From NCBI RefSeq assembly GCF_030936135.1, contig NC_082608.1:8525535-8589534 (forward strand): 64,000 nucleotides of DNA. Reading direction: 5' to 3'. The notes beneath the pieces are model-generated. The model was not told the origin of the DNA. It did not search any database and was given only the letters and a program-made list of their open reading frames with translations. The first letter of the stretch is position 1, and every line of letters begins with the position of its first letter. Below, one piece after another: positions 1 to 14,300 of the stretch. This DNA is from Gavia stellata. Taxonomy: Eukaryota > Chordata > Aves > Gaviiformes > Gaviidae. Made by a program: the position numbers and the translations under genes.

Positions 1-801
1 TTTTCAGAACTGCCTAATTGACTCCTTCCCATTGATTTCAAGGGAAAATAAGTGCTTTTGGGTTCTAAAAGCCTTTTGCCAAAAGTTTTGGGTTTTTTTT
101 TTTAATTGAAAACAGTTCAGGTTTATATATTATGAACACATTTTACTTTGGTTACTCAGAGTGTCTCCATAATGTCAAGGCAATATTTATTTGGCTTGAC
201 AGAGTTAAAAGGGATTGCACAACTTGACTAATTTACTGACCGAAGTTTTAACGGATGCTTAGCTAAGGGTGTGTTGTTTGGCATAGATTCAAACACAGTA
301 ACTAATTAGAAAACAATGTGAGGACTAAGGTGATGGCTGAAAAGGCCTTCCTTTGCTAAGCTCTGTTCAATCAATCACGTTACATAATTTGGTCAGTGAT
401 CAGTGTTTAAAGTGACTTTTAGGATACTACAGGAACATGTATGGCCAAAATGGTCTTTCAGGGGGATTTTAACATCTCAAAGCAAAGCAGCTGGATTTTT
501 AAGCAATCGTGAAGAAATGAGAGTGAAGTAGTCATATTAATAAAGCAGCAAAGCAAAGGGAATCCTCTGCATGCCCGTGGTAAGATCATCAGACTCTGAT
601 TAATGATTATTAATTTACTAGGAAAATTAATTGTGAAGGGGAAAAAGTTACTTCGAGCTGGTTTGCATGTACATACCCAGTAATGACATTTGATAGTTCT
701 TGTAGCTAGCTCGCGCCTTGTGTATCGTGTGGAATAATACTCCTGTTAATGTATTTCATATTACAATTTTTCTCTTTGTATTTGGTTATCTAGTTGTTTG
801 T

Positions 802-807
802 AATAAA
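802..807 (+). terminator. Candidate poly(A) signal of an upstream + strand gene
   Basis: AATAAA in the context TTTGTAATAAAGCCC, preceded by T-rich sequence and followed by G/T-rich stretches. It could close a 3'UTR entering from the left. In vertebrates N4BP1 lies upstream of SIAH1 in the same orientation, so its 3'UTR is the natural candidate, but no coding sequence of it is in the window. AATAAA is also common by chance in AT-rich DNA. Confidence 0.25.
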
Positions 808-1672
808 GCCCACTTTGAGCCATGGCCAGGATAATTGAATGTATCTTAAAGGTGGCTAGGATATGTTGCTCAATCATTCATGTTGTGCAGTGTGATTCAA
901 GGGAGAGAGGGGGATTTGTGCTGTGAACTTCACCAGTTTTAATCTTATGAATCATATCTAAGGAATCCTAGAAACTGAAAACTCAAAAGGCCCTTCTTCG
1001 AGTGCTTCCTGTTAGTACGCAGATCTTTAATTGCTGGGTTCTATATTACAAACTGCAACATTGCTTTGCTTTTTACAGTTAATTGCTTTTGAAGACTTAG
1101 AAATATTGGGCTAGATTTTTAGCATGTGGCTAATTTTTTTCAAGTCAAATGTGACACATAATGATGTAAGAATGGTGGGAAAATTTTTCTTTTGAGTGAC
1201 TGTGCAGCTGCTTTCTTCAAACATGGTGGGTGTTTTTGTTATACTTCAGTCTCTTTGTAAATTTATGAAGGAAATGTAACTCAGGTCTTTCAGTTCTGCT
1301 GAATGCTTTGCAGGAAAATGATTGACAAAACAATATATTTTATGAATAGCAAGATTTTTTCCAGGAGATGCTGTTTGAAAAACTGCTGCTGTAGGGAAAT
1401 CAATGTAAATTTACATGCTATTCTACAAAAATTCTTTACCCTAACCAGTAATCAACAAATGAGGTATTTAGAAAAAATGTAACACTAGCCATAAGAATTC
1501 TGTTTTTAAAAACAAGAGTAAAACAAAATTACGTTGAAAACTAAATCTAAACAAACTTTACCTGTCTGTTCCAACATTTGCCATTCTTAATTCCAGCCTG
1601 GTGTCTGAGTGAAATCTCTAGTCATCCTTTCCAAGCTGAATGAGATTGGAAGGACAAGGGAAGAAGAAATAA

Positions 1673-1682
1673 GGGGGGGGGG
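1673..1682 (+). repeat. Poly(G) run, 10 bases
   Basis: An uninterrupted G run in AT-rich sequence, with no other structure around it. Confidence 0.9.
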
Positions 1683-2790
1683 AAGTGCTTATAAGCAACA
1701 ATATTCATGAGAGTCCTTTGTGTGGTTTTGTCTATGGAAAATGCCAGCCCTTGACCAGACTTGCCCAATGGGTTATCAAGACTCGGATAGAATAGAAAAG
1801 CAACAGTGCAGCATCCTGCATGTAAAATCAGTTCATAGACCAGTAAAGATGAGAACAATACCCATGCAGAAGGCTTTAGTAATGCTGTACTAACAATAGA
1901 GGAAGAATAATATTAATACGGATCAAGAATCAGTGCAGAGGTACATGGGAAATGAAAGTTGTGTTGTTATTTTCAGTTGTATTTTTCTGTAACCTTTTTA
2001 CCTGTACAAACCTGGCAAAATAGTTTGGCATGCCCTGTAACAGGACTGAGAACTACAATCTAGAAAGAACAGCACAGCAAAAACATGGTAACTGAATGGT
2101 TAAAATGTCTCTTGAGCCGCAGTGAAGCATGACATTTTTTTAATGTCCAATTAAATCAGCCCTATGTTTTTTTGTAGCGGTTTCAGTTGTTAAGGATGAG
2201 ATAAGTAGGTCTTGTCCCACACTTGAGGAATTCAAATATTCATTGAAGTATTTGGTTTTCCTTAGCGCATTCCACTGCAGAGCATCTTGTTTTGCTTTTG
2301 CCTCTCCCACTTCCTTTCAGAACCGTTTCAGAATTGTACCAGCAGCCTACAGGCTTGCTCAGCGTTTCAAAGGGGCAATATGATTCCCAGATCAGAATGG
2401 TGTCAATGGGAGACAGTCTGCCTAGTGTCATTTTTTTTATAAGTTGTTTCTTTGTTTACACTGTTAAATGAGAAGGGGCAAAAAAATCAAATTGGCTCCA
2501 GCAAATACCAAGTGACAGTAAATGCCTTGTTTATTGCCTGGGGAAGGCTGGTAACTTGCTGAATTTCCATAGAGGCTCCTTCGTAAAGGAGCAGGGCTCA
2601 GATCTCCCTTGGAGCTGGTTATGCAATTGATGGGGCAGGGTTTTGGCTTCTGGAGCAGCAGGCTTGCATAACATCGCTTATAATCCAGCACTCCCTTCCC
2701 AGCCTGAAAGAACCTTTTTCATAAGGCATTTTCTATAACAAAAACTGCTTCCAGATTTCTACACAATTACTGAAATAATGGTACCCTAAC

Positions 2791-2794
<4 letters not shown>

Positions 2795-2822
<28 letters not shown>
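2795..2822 (+). repeat. Poly(A) tract, 28 bases
   Basis: An uninterrupted A run. No retroposed gene body or CR1 sequence precedes it, so it is best taken as a simple homopolymer rather than a retrogene tail. Confidence 0.95.
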
Positions 2823-2825
<3 letters not shown>

Positions 2826-5800
2826 ATAAGAGATTCTTGACCTGATCTTTCTATATATGGGGCACCTCTTTTTTTTTATTTTCTCCAACTAATGAATCAT
2901 TTATAAGATGATTTTTTTTTTCGTACCACGAAGGCAACTTTGTCTTTTATCAGCAGAATTCTTGTTGATACAACACTGAAGAAATTGAATTATGCCAACT
3001 AAGCACTCCTTGGAGGCCTTAACACAAATAAGCTGGTTTCTGAGAGTTTCGTTTTTCTTATATGACCTATATATGAAAGCATAGGTGACCAAACCTGCAA
3101 CTAGAAGTTTTAGTCTGTGTACTTGGGAGAGGAAGGCCTGAATAACAGCATGCTATTAATGCCATAAAGATGTTGTCTGTGGAGATGGCTGCAGTGGTTA
3201 CTTAAGGACAATGGGAATTGGGATGTCTTGTTCTTTATTGCAGCCTAGAGGCATGCATTCTTCTTGCTTTAACAAGAAACTTCCATCTATTATTCTTCAA
3301 CTCACTTCATAACACGTTACCCATCTCCAGATGCTTGATTACTTTCTGCGTGTTTCTGTCCTTACAGAAATGTATGTGTCTCCCTGTTAGCTTGGTCAAA
3401 AACTCTAGAGCACAGCTGATGGGTGGTATTTGTGTGTTGCAATCCAGGTCGTACATTGCTTTGTGGCCTGTCTGTGCAAATTTGTGTTTAGGGTCCTTAG
3501 GGTCAATGTGAGGACTCATGCAGCATAAGGTGGCATAAATGTTTATATTACTTCTTTATCTTCCGGTTGATAGAACAAAAGACAGAAAAATGTGTAGACG
3601 AAGTCTCCTTAGGAGCTGGAAGTAGGCAATCTAATGTTCTTTCCCCTCCTGCCCCTGAACTGCCTCACTGAATCTTCATGCCCAGCAAGAAAAATGTTCC
3701 CAGCTTGTTACAAATTTGTGGTTTCTCGGGGTACTCATCAGTCAGGAACTGCTAACTTGGAAAGAGCTAAAGTTACATATGCATCTCCCATCATTGTCAG
3801 CTGTAATTGCAGATGATTGGTCTTTCTGAAGATAACTTTAGTGGTGAAGAGGTGACACTCTACTATTTCAGAAAGCAGCAATCAGAATGACTTATGTGAG
3901 ATCACATGAAATCTACCATTATCATGTCTGTAGCAGTCCTTACTTGCTTTCCTTCCATGAAAGCAGATATGAAAGGTGAAACAAATGTATTTATTTAAAT
4001 ATTACTTTAAATTGTTGGAGAAAATGACTAAGAATTCTAAATGTGATTGCCAAAATCCTCTTCTCATTCACAGTAGGAGCAGCATGGGCAGCAGTACTGA
4101 AAGCTTTGTAACTGCACAAATATGAGTTGTCATATATTTATGCATTGTTAACCCACTGTCTTCAGGAATTGGACTCTGTGACAGCAATATTAACAAGGAA
4201 AGATTTCTATCAGAAAGTGCTCACTATAGGAAACTTCTTCTCAAGTCTTACTCTCTCCATTGTTTCTCTGCTGCCACTAGCATTGTCACCCATCTTCTCT
4301 GCTGTTTCGTTACACAAACTACGGATTTGACTTTTTGACTCCTTTCCCAATATCTGGATTGTGCCCAAATATTGAGGTGGTAATCAGAGGGACTGCTGTT
4401 TTTATCTAGCGGATTCTCTGATACCCAAGGAGATGATTATCGGCTTAAACACAGTATCATAATAAAATTATTTATGTTCCTCAGATTCACCAAGTGATGA
4501 TGTTCGGTTTCGATTTGAATGACCAGAAAATTATTGTCTTTCTGAATCAACTTCTTTCAACTCCCTAAGGGGTTGAGAAAAATAACATTAAACTTCTGGC
4601 AGGAATTGTTCAGATTCGTATTTTGAAAAGTCAATAGTTAGGTTGTAGCAAACAAAATCTGACACGTGGGATCAGCAAATTGAAGTAAATTCTCAGATTA
4701 TTTTGGATTTTATTATTGACATGCAAATGCATTCTTAATATCAGCTGAATATAAACCAGGAGGTATGTTTAGAGGTTATAATCAACAGTTAAATCTTTTA
4801 TGAGAAACTGTACATCTTTTTATTTGTGGCTACCTAAAAGGCAAAATACGTACCATTGCATGCAATCTTGCTAATCTCCACTAAGCAGCCCTAGTGTCTC
4901 ATCTATGAGAAATTGGAACCCAATCAAACATTCTGTTTATGCAGTCTATGTTATTTAATGAATTACTAACTCTAAGGTTATTTGATCTTTGATAGTTTGG
5001 GGGCAGGGATGGGAGGTAAAGTTGCATCCACACTGGCAAAATCCACACTAATTTCAGAGTTTTTAACTGAAAGAAGTGTAGGGTCAAATCTGTTGTATAG
5101 CAACGCATTCACTAAATTGTGTATGATTGCTAGTCTAGTTCTTACAGTAAAAACATTGTAAGTAAAGTTATGTGAATTCAATTTTAAATTCAGTCTTTCA
5201 TGTTCTGAAAGAGTCTGCAATGACTAATAATGAAACCAAAGCCTGAATCTGAAATTCTGAGTTGCCAAATAAGTTTCCATGTACTCACTGGACAAGAGGA
5301 CTCTCACTTTTACCCCTTTAAAAGCCCTCAGCTCTGTTTGACTGTCTCTTTAAGCATAAAAAGAGAAAAAAAATTCCCCCATCCCTCCTTGAAACTAATT
5401 CATTGAGCTCAGGAGCAAGTCCAGGATGGGACAGAATGTGTACAGCTCTAGGGTTATCTTAAAGCTGTGACTTAAATATTCTTATGTCAATAATGTGCTT
5501 CTAGTTTATATGCTGTGCTAGCATGCAATTTCTTCTTATGGACGCTGTAATATTGATGACTGCAAAGTTTGGATTTTTTTTCCTTAGATATGAGGAAGAA
5601 GTCCTTATGTAGACCAAGTAAATATATCTATAAGAGTAATGTTAATTTAGACCAACTACACCCACACAATGAGCCTGCATCAATGTGTACCTCATCATTC
5701 AGCTGTCCAGCTACCCATGTGCCATGTCTGTGCTATAGATTTGTGTTAGTGTAGACCCCTGAGCATACACACATCCTCTTCTGATACCTAAGATATCTTA

Positions 5801-8061
5801 CTGTCATATAAATAAGTCAAAAGTATAAGGTATGTTTTATTAAAAAAAATAATTATATCCTCACTTTACATTCATCATTGTATGTAGTAGATGCTTTGAA
5901 TGAAGGTTATCTGAAACAAACAAAATTTGTCTTATCAGATTATCTAGTTATGTAGTAATCTGGGATAATTCATTGCAAGCAGAAAAGCCACATAATGGTA
6001 TACATAATGGTGAATTTCTGGTTATTGGGAAGAAATCAAATTAGCAGCTTCAGAAATAGCTCTGAGTCAGACAGCTAGCTCTATTATTAAGTTACTTAGA
6101 AGCTAATGTATTATGAACAAGTGCCAAGTATTTCTGTGTAATGCAGAGGAGATTAAATGGAAGCTTCTATTTTTGAGATCTGCTTTGTAGCATACATGTA
6201 ATCAACAGAAAGTCCTAGATAACAAGTAGTACATGGATAGCCCTGCTAATTATGAATAATTATGTAAATGGTTATAATCTGAGCATTGTACTTATCTGAG
6301 GGATAAAAAATACATACAAATCAACAGAAAAGTTTTGAAAATGAATTTACAAAAAGTTGATTATAAGTTTATTTTTAAATGATGATGTGGGAGCATAACT
6401 CAGCTATGTAGTTTTGTTTAAAGTCGTATTCCTAGCATGAGGAAGGAAAAAAAAACTCCCAGACAGGGCTAGACTTCATATCAGGTTTTGAATCTGGTCA
6501 AGTAATTTGCACAGTACTTGGTTGTCAGAGACAAAAATTCTGAGTTTCTGAATAAGTTTCTGTGCGATTCATGGCTAGTTCAGTGTGGCTTTGTACTTTC
6601 TGTATGTACTTTCTGTATTATTTCTTTACTGGAAAGGTCAGTGTGTAGGGTTGCAGAGCTGGACATGGTAAGAGTAGTTTCTCCAGTTAATATGTTACAG
6701 TGGTAGCTCCAAAACTATTATCCATGCAAATATTATCATTTCTGAAATGGATGCTAAAGTTGATTTCAAAGATCTCTGTTTTCTGAGAAAGTTCAGATCT
6801 AGTTAGCGCTATCCATAGTATTGTCGGTGTAGGTATTTGAACTGATTTGCTTTATTTTGAAATAGGATTTGACATACATACATTCTTACTGTATAGAAAT
6901 GTTTAGGACTTAACGGAAGTATCTAGGATAAATTTCACAGGAATGGGCTTATTTAAAATAGTCTCATCCAGAGCGAGTAGATGGCCTAGTTCCGAGTGAG
7001 AGAAAGCTGCAGTAAGAGTTGACTCATCCAAAATTGACCTACTGTCTTTTCTAATTCTGTGCTTGTAGAGCCAGGGCATAGAAGACATCAGGGAATTTAC
7101 GCATGGACTTACAGGCTTTAAATATATTTATGTTTTCTGAATAGTTATTAATTGTTTAGTTTTGAGTACGTGAAAATGTTGCTGAATTTGCAGGTGATTG
7201 TTTAAGCTTTCTTGGGTAGCATTAGTTACTATCTTGTACGTTTTAAAGTGCTCATTGAAGGCTCCAAAGAACTCCCTTAACTTAGTGTTAGCATTTTAGT
7301 TCCATATGGCACTGTTTATAGAAGACGATCCCAGTCCACAACAGTCTCTAATGAAAATCAGAATGGATTGTTGCAGCCACTGGAGGAAGCAATAATTAAG
7401 GCCCTGGGAGAAGGAAGGGTACACTTCACAGCTACCTGGTGGAGCGGCAAGCATGTTAGCTGATTTGAAGAGAACCCTAAGGGCAATTACTGCTACCTAA
7501 TCAAAGGGATTAAAACCACTTTCTCAAATACTTAGAATTTTTTCTATGTTGGCTCTGCAGACTTTTTGAAAGTGGTTGAACAAGAAACCAAGTTTTGTTT
7601 TGGTTTGCGTTTGTAAGAGTACCATTTAAAAAAAAAAAACCAACTAGTTCTAAATCAGAAACAAACTGTCTTTTCAATAGGTATTTGTTGCTAATTCTTA
7701 AAAGTAAAACTTAGAGACACCTTGTTCCTATTGGCTTTCAAATATTTATATGCTATTTAAAAAAAAACTTGTGAGCGTAAGCAAGTTCAGTTAGGAAGCC
7801 TTTGAAAGAATTTTGCAAGATATATCTAATTTACTGGTAAAATTTTTTCCCTTATGCTACCACATAAGTTGTTCTTCACAGAAGAACATTTTTCATACAT
7901 AAAGACAGTTCTTTATGGATTAAATCTTAAAACTTTCACTTGGGCAAATTCAGTTTTGGTTTTAATGAAGAAGTAGCTTCAGTTTAGCTTTTTAAGTTTT
8001 GAAATTCAAAACACAACATATTAAATGATGAGGTGGTAGCAAATACAAGATGATAATTCTG

Positions 8062-8372
8062 CTACAAGGAAGCTGGAGAGCGACTTTTTACAAGGGCATG
8101 TAGCAATAGGACAAGGGGAAATGGCTTTAAGATGAAAGATGGTAGATTTAGATTAGATATAAGGAAGAAATTCTTCACCACGAGGGTGGTGAGGCACTGG
8201 AACAGGTTGCCCAGAGAACTTGTGGATACCCCAATCCTGGAAGCGTTCAAGGCCAGGTTGGACGGGGCTTTGAGCAACCTGGTCTAGTGGAAGGTGTCCT
8301 TGCCTATGGCAGGAGGGTTGGAACTAGACGATCTTTAAGGTACCTTCCAACCCAAACCATTCTATGGTTCTA
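8062..8372 (+). repeat. CR1 LINE, 5'-truncated 3' end
   Basis: It runs from the GGAAGCTGGAGAGCGACTTT-like segment through AACAGGTTGCCCAGAGAACT and GGAACTAGACGATCTTTAAG to a terminal ATTCTATGGTTCT. This is the consensus order of the avian CR1 3' region ending in its short terminal repeat. Only the last ~310 bases of the element are present, the usual severe 5' truncation. Divergence looks low to moderate. The translated fragments on either strand are not genes. Confidence 0.95.
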
Positions 8373-11300
8373 GTTCTAAACATTTTGATTTTGAAAGGTG
8401 ACAGTTCTGGAGTTTTTCCTTCTACCACATAATCTCAATATTAGGTATTATTCCTCCCTCAATATGCGTTTACACTGTTTTCTTTAAGCAGTACTCATCT
8501 GTGTAATAACTAGCTCATCTGAATGATACATAAGAATTGCAGAATTCTGCCCCTATGAAATTGTATAAAGGCCAGTATTCATTTGAATTTGGCTCTAAAA
8601 TTCTTAGCAGATGGTTGGATAAAGTTGATATTTATTACCAGTCTGTTCATGACTAGGGAATACTTATGTGATCACTATGTGGTGAGATTCTGGTGTGTTT
8701 CTACAGTACACCAGAATTTATCCATAGCATCCTACTGGGAGCTAAATAGCATGTGATAGGAACAGAATATGCCTTAGAGGAGCTTATGAGTTAACACAAA
8801 ATTAATGCAATGAGAAATGGTAACAGGCAGAAGAGGAGGATCTGAGGAAAGTCAGAGGTCACAGAAATGAAAAATTAATGCTAAAGAACTTTTTTATACA
8901 TTTCAAGTGCTTTGTTTTGGCAAATAGGGTGTTATTTATTGGTTGAAGTTTAGGAGGATTTTTGCTTCCTCTCTGAACGTAGTAGTTCTAGAGTGTGTTT
9001 CTTGAGCTATTTTCACACTGAATGAGTCTTTGTTTCTGGTTATGAGGCTTTATTTATAAAGGACCACTAATAGAGATGCATATTCTGAAAATAAGGCTTT
9101 TTCTGTAACCGCCTCTTATTTGTTTGGGGTTCTGGGAGGAGTTCCATTTCCTGTCTCCCAGGAAGCCCCTACACTCATTCCAGCACATCTGCGAGAGGGT
9201 GTGCTGATCTTTTTTAGACACTGATAATATCCGACATTTAACTGGCTCATTGAAATTCTCCAGGGAATTTCCACATGGTGATATACTCCCTTAGCTGCCT
9301 AGTTATCTTAATACAATGACTGAGTTTTATCGCTCCTGTCATTGAGGCAGCTACTGTGGTGTCAAGCCAAGAAGGACCATCTGGGATAACTTTGCAGATA
9401 AGTTCCAGTGATTTGCTTAGAGACTTGTATCGACCTTAAAGCAACATTTCTTTGTTTAGGCTGTGAAGCACTGTGTAGAAGTATTTGCATCTGAACTTGT
9501 TTCCTCTTCTGTTTAATATACTGTACTATTTTAAGTTCAACTGCTTGTGACATTGATTCCTCCCTTGTGACAGATATACTATTACAAACAGAAAGTTTGC
9601 CTCTTGTGTGGTTCCTATTTACCAGCATGATTTTCTTCTCAAGAGGACTGTACACACTAAGCATATTCTCTGGATGTGTCTACTGTCATCAGTCCTGTGC
9701 TTGAATTGTTCATTATCATGTCTCTAACTCTTGTCTTATATAACTGGTGGGGCTGTTCTGATTGTTTCTAAACGAAGTTCAGAACGTCGTATATTGTGGC
9801 GGTCACACTTAGTGAAATAGGTATTTCTCCAGTGGTAATGTTTGGCTAAATAATGCTGCTGTTACACGTATTAAATTTACATAACATATTGTCTTCCAAG
9901 ATTTTTTCATTAGTTTGGTGACAAGACACAGTAATTAATCAATCAAACCACAGCTACACTGAAGATGGAATTTCAGTCTCTGAAATGCTAAGACAACTGC
10001 GATCCCGTGGGACAATGTAGATCACAAAGTTCTGGATAAAGTTTTTTCATTGAAGTGGTTCTGGCTTAGAAACATGCTTCCAGGGTAGATTAAACCGAGG
10101 CACTGAACATCTTTAGGAACTTCTGCAAAATCTTCTTTATGGAAAAAGTCATCTTACTGTTGGAATTACATATATAATCTGGATACCAGCTTCAGCCCAA
10201 GAAAACCCTGACAGCACCAAATAATTATTTTGACCAAAAAAAATTTTATATTTTTTTAAGTAAAGGTGTCTCAAACATTTGATTTCACAAGTAAGAAACA
10301 TGACAAAGATTTTTATAAAATATGCTTTGGACTTTACTAATTTGTATATAGAAAGTATTCAGACACTATAATGGTAGGTGAAAGCATAAGCAGATATGCT
10401 GATAGGTCCTAAGCAAATCATAGCTGTTGAATTGTTTCAGGATCTGGCCCACCAAAGACAGGAAACCATTGTGGAAGTTAGACCTTGGAGTTTTACAGCC
10501 AAATCAATCTGATATTCTTAATTTTCATCTAAGGCTAAGGGTCCTTCTGAGTGGTAATGCTGATTTCCGTGCCCCCCCTCCCCCCCCCAACCTTCTGGTG
10601 GTATCAGCATTTTGTATTTAATTTGTGTGCAAGTGTATGCCCAAATCTGCCATCTCTTTTTTGATCACTTCTTTGCTTTCCTTTCCTGGTTTTTGTGTAG
10701 TAATGAAAATGCTGCTAGATGGCCTAACCCCCAGATATTTTTCCTTGGTGACAGCTGGAAAATATGCTCTCCAAGAACTACTAGGCAAAACAATAACCCC
10801 AAAAGAGCCCCAGCTAAAAGGAATGTAGAAGTTTACAGCTCCAAGCGTATTTTTCAAATACAATCTAAGTAGGAGGCTACCAACTGTTGCTTTTTGAGTG
10901 GTGCTATGACTTTTCCCAGGCATTTCACAGAAGTAAAATTCCATTGCAGGAGGAGGATGTCTGGTCTGACTGCAAATTTCCTAAAATATGGAAAGGAAAA
11001 GATAACTACAGGGGGAAAGAAAAAGAGTTATTTTCTAGTCTGTACTAGCAAACTAGGCCGGACTAGGGCACAGATTCATGTGCTGGTCCTTAGTCATCCA
11101 TGCTGTTTAATTGTTAGTACGCTCCCTGAGGCAGTTCTGGCCTGCCAGCGAGCACTCCCCCAGGCAGTGCAAAGGCATGGCTGGGGGGTAGCATAGGGCA
11201 GGGCTGGACTTGGGGTGTGTGTGCAAAAGATGGGAGTTCAGCCCTCCCAGATGTAGGCTGGGCTGTGTACCACTTGCCTTCAGGGTCAGAGACTAGGTTC

Positions 11301-14300
11301 TGGCTAATCTTATTTACTTGTGCATATGTAGCCACAGAGCCCAAGAGAGGAAGAAAGGATTATGAAGATGCTAAAAGAGAAATAAAAAGAAGCTAGAGAG
11401 AGCAGAAAGGTATGAACAAAGAAAGTTTTTTAGATTCCTTTTTTCTTTATTTAGAAGGACCAAGAATCTCTGTGGAGTGGTTAGGAATTTTGTTTACTGT
11501 CTGTTGCTTATAGATTAATTTAAAATGACTTGACCATTTGTTGTGCTTATTTTGTTTAAGAACTGCAAGTGCTTGCCTATACTGAAAAACTAAATCATGA
11601 GGTCTCTTTACTTGGCTCCCTCAAGATTAAAGGTACCATGAATTAATGGTCAGGATAAGATATTTCGGCCTAAAAAGATTACGCTCTTTTTCCTACTAAA
11701 GCACCTGCATAAATATAGACAAATCCAGAATCAACAGAAGATACAAATGTTATATAATGTGACTTAGAAAAAGCATAGATGTCAGATCATCGGTGAATAT
11801 TTTAATTTCAACTACTTTTTGTCTTTCATATAGATATGAGTGCCATTACTAGTGAAGTCACAAATTGCCTGCTTTCCTCCTCTTATTATTTATTATATAT
11901 TTTTCAATTCAGCTCTGAGTAGCTGTAGAAATTTTTCATACGTGAAAGTGCAGGTATGTTTATGCTACAATCCTGTCACTTTTATTATGTAGCACTGTAG
12001 GCCATAAATAGAGTCAGTATCCTACTCCTTTACACCTCTCAGCCATTTATCTAAGTTCCAAAGTGAAACATTTCAAAGATTCTATAAATAATTTTCTAGA
12101 ACTAAATATGAATGAATTAATTAAACACCAAGGCTTGGCATGGACACCTCATTCTCTAGGCACCCTTCTTTTGATTGCATTACAATGTGAAACTATTAAG
12201 AAAAAAATTATTAGGCAGCTCCTGATACTTTATTTAAAAGATATGGCATTTGAAACAAGATTTGATGATAATTGGGAAGGGGGAAATAGCTGCAATTTAA
12301 AATCTGTTTCTGACTACAGTTTTGCAACAAATCGAAAAGAACGAGAAGCTCCCATGGAAATACATTGGGAACCTGAGTACATAACCACCTTAAACTAATA
12401 GGCTAGGATTCTCAAAGGAGGAGAGAGGCCTGGAAGGAGTGAACTGTAATTCAGTTTTTATAGATTTGTGTACTACAGTTATCTCTGTAGTTTCTGAGTA
12501 TGTTCCTGGAAGCTGTTTGTCTTCAAAATAAAATGTAGGCCTAAATCTTGTTCTCCAAATAATATAAACACAGAATATTTTCAGCGGCACCACCCAGTCT
12601 GTGTAGAGGAGGGAAGGATCCACTCTCTGACATCTCTTCCATATGTCAGTATAACACTGGACTTTTTTTTTTTATTGACATGCTTGGTATCTCATTTCAG
12701 TAACCGATATGAAATGCAAGTCAAGTAGCAGAGAAGGTAGTAGCCATGTATATATCTATGGGCTAGCAGGCTTGTCAGCCTGTTACCCTGGTACAGTTCT
12801 GAAAGAAGTCCTCAGTAGCAAACCAAAATGCAAGACCTGAAAGTCTACTTCTTGCATTGTTGTCTGTTTTAGTGTGCTTAACTGTTGTTGCAAAGCAGAT
12901 CGAGGAATCTGGATTCCTTGCGTACTTTTAGGTTGCAAAATTCATTTGATACCTTCTCCTGCCTTTGACACCAGATAGGGTCTGAAAAGGGCTTCACCAT
13001 CTGTGTTTGTGTTGGCTTGGTCTTTGCATGTCTAGCGGGTAAGTCCCACAAGTATTTGTGAGCTAAGAGTCTTCACTGATGTATTTTTGCATGTTCCGTT
13101 GTCTCTTCACATGACATACACTGAAAGCTTTTAACATGTCCCACGTATTTCCATCTCTTGTGTTAGGGAAGTATAAAATAGAATGGTTAAACTCTCCAGT
13201 GTATCTGATGCTATTGAGCATTCTTTGAACTTAGTAGTAATTCCTCGCAGCATTTATGTATAAAGATGATCTAGAAATGTCTATGCCTTATGTAGAATTT
13301 CAGCTTTTCTATCCATATATTGCATTTTAACAGACATACAATGTAAACAGTTTTCCTGGTAACAAAACCACTTTCTCTTGAAGTCTCTGGGACATGTTTG
13401 GACTCATGATACAGCCACATTTTACCACTCTGATGTGGTAAATATGTCTGGTAAATCAGGAGACTAGAAATTCCTTGCATGCAAAATGGTTGCAACAGCT
13501 GGGACAGGGAAGGGGGACAAGCTTTGTCAGAGAGTAGTTTTGAGGAAGAAAGATATTTGTGCCTGGAGAGTCTTAGTAATGAAGGAGCTTTCCTGACTAA
13601 ACACTTAGTGGCTCTTTGGGATGAGACTTCTGCATATGAGAGGAATGGGCATCCTTAATCTTCAAGGACAGGAACCTGCCTTGTATTTAGACCAGGGGGG
13701 ATACAAGTTGATAAGCACATTTAAGAAAGTGAAAGAAAAAAAGATTTTTTTTTAAAACATAAGAAAACTTAGTATACATTTTTAATTATAAAAATATTTT
13801 TTAGTACTAAAATGGACCTTAACTTTACATCTTGCATATTGCAAGTTCCTAATAAAGCAAATTAGGCCAAACTACCCAAGAAGGAAGTTGAAATGTAAAT
13901 CAGAATCTCACACTACCTTGCTGTATGCTTGAACATATTGGAAATGCATATTATTTTCTTGACATGCTATTGAGTCCTCACAGGTCAACTTCCCACTGAT
14001 TTAGATTAGTATGTGTACAAGCTGCAGACACAAATAAACTATATCTTTGTTTACACAGTGTCAAGTAATTTTCCCAAGAAATTTAAAGATGAAAGGTCTT
14101 TCCAGGAAATTTCTGTTAAGTAATAGCCTCTCTATGAATTTAATCTTCAAGAACTGGAACACTGTTATTGTTATAGGGACAAAATGGTGGGCTATTGAAG
14201 CAGTTTTAAAATGTAAATACAGCTTTTCTTTTATGTCTAGATCTATCTCTCAAAGATATTTGATTTGTGTTACAAAAATAAAACTACAACAAGTAACTTA

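Larger units (their letters stand above)
1..8061. other. Gene-poor AT-rich flank
   Basis: Apart from the candidate poly(A) signal at 802 and homopolymers, I see no supported gene, RNA gene or repeat family. All open frames are short and unlike known proteins. The 480-830 stretch has ATTA/TAAT-rich, non-repetitive sequence that could be conserved regulatory DNA or a 3'UTR. Confidence 0.7.
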
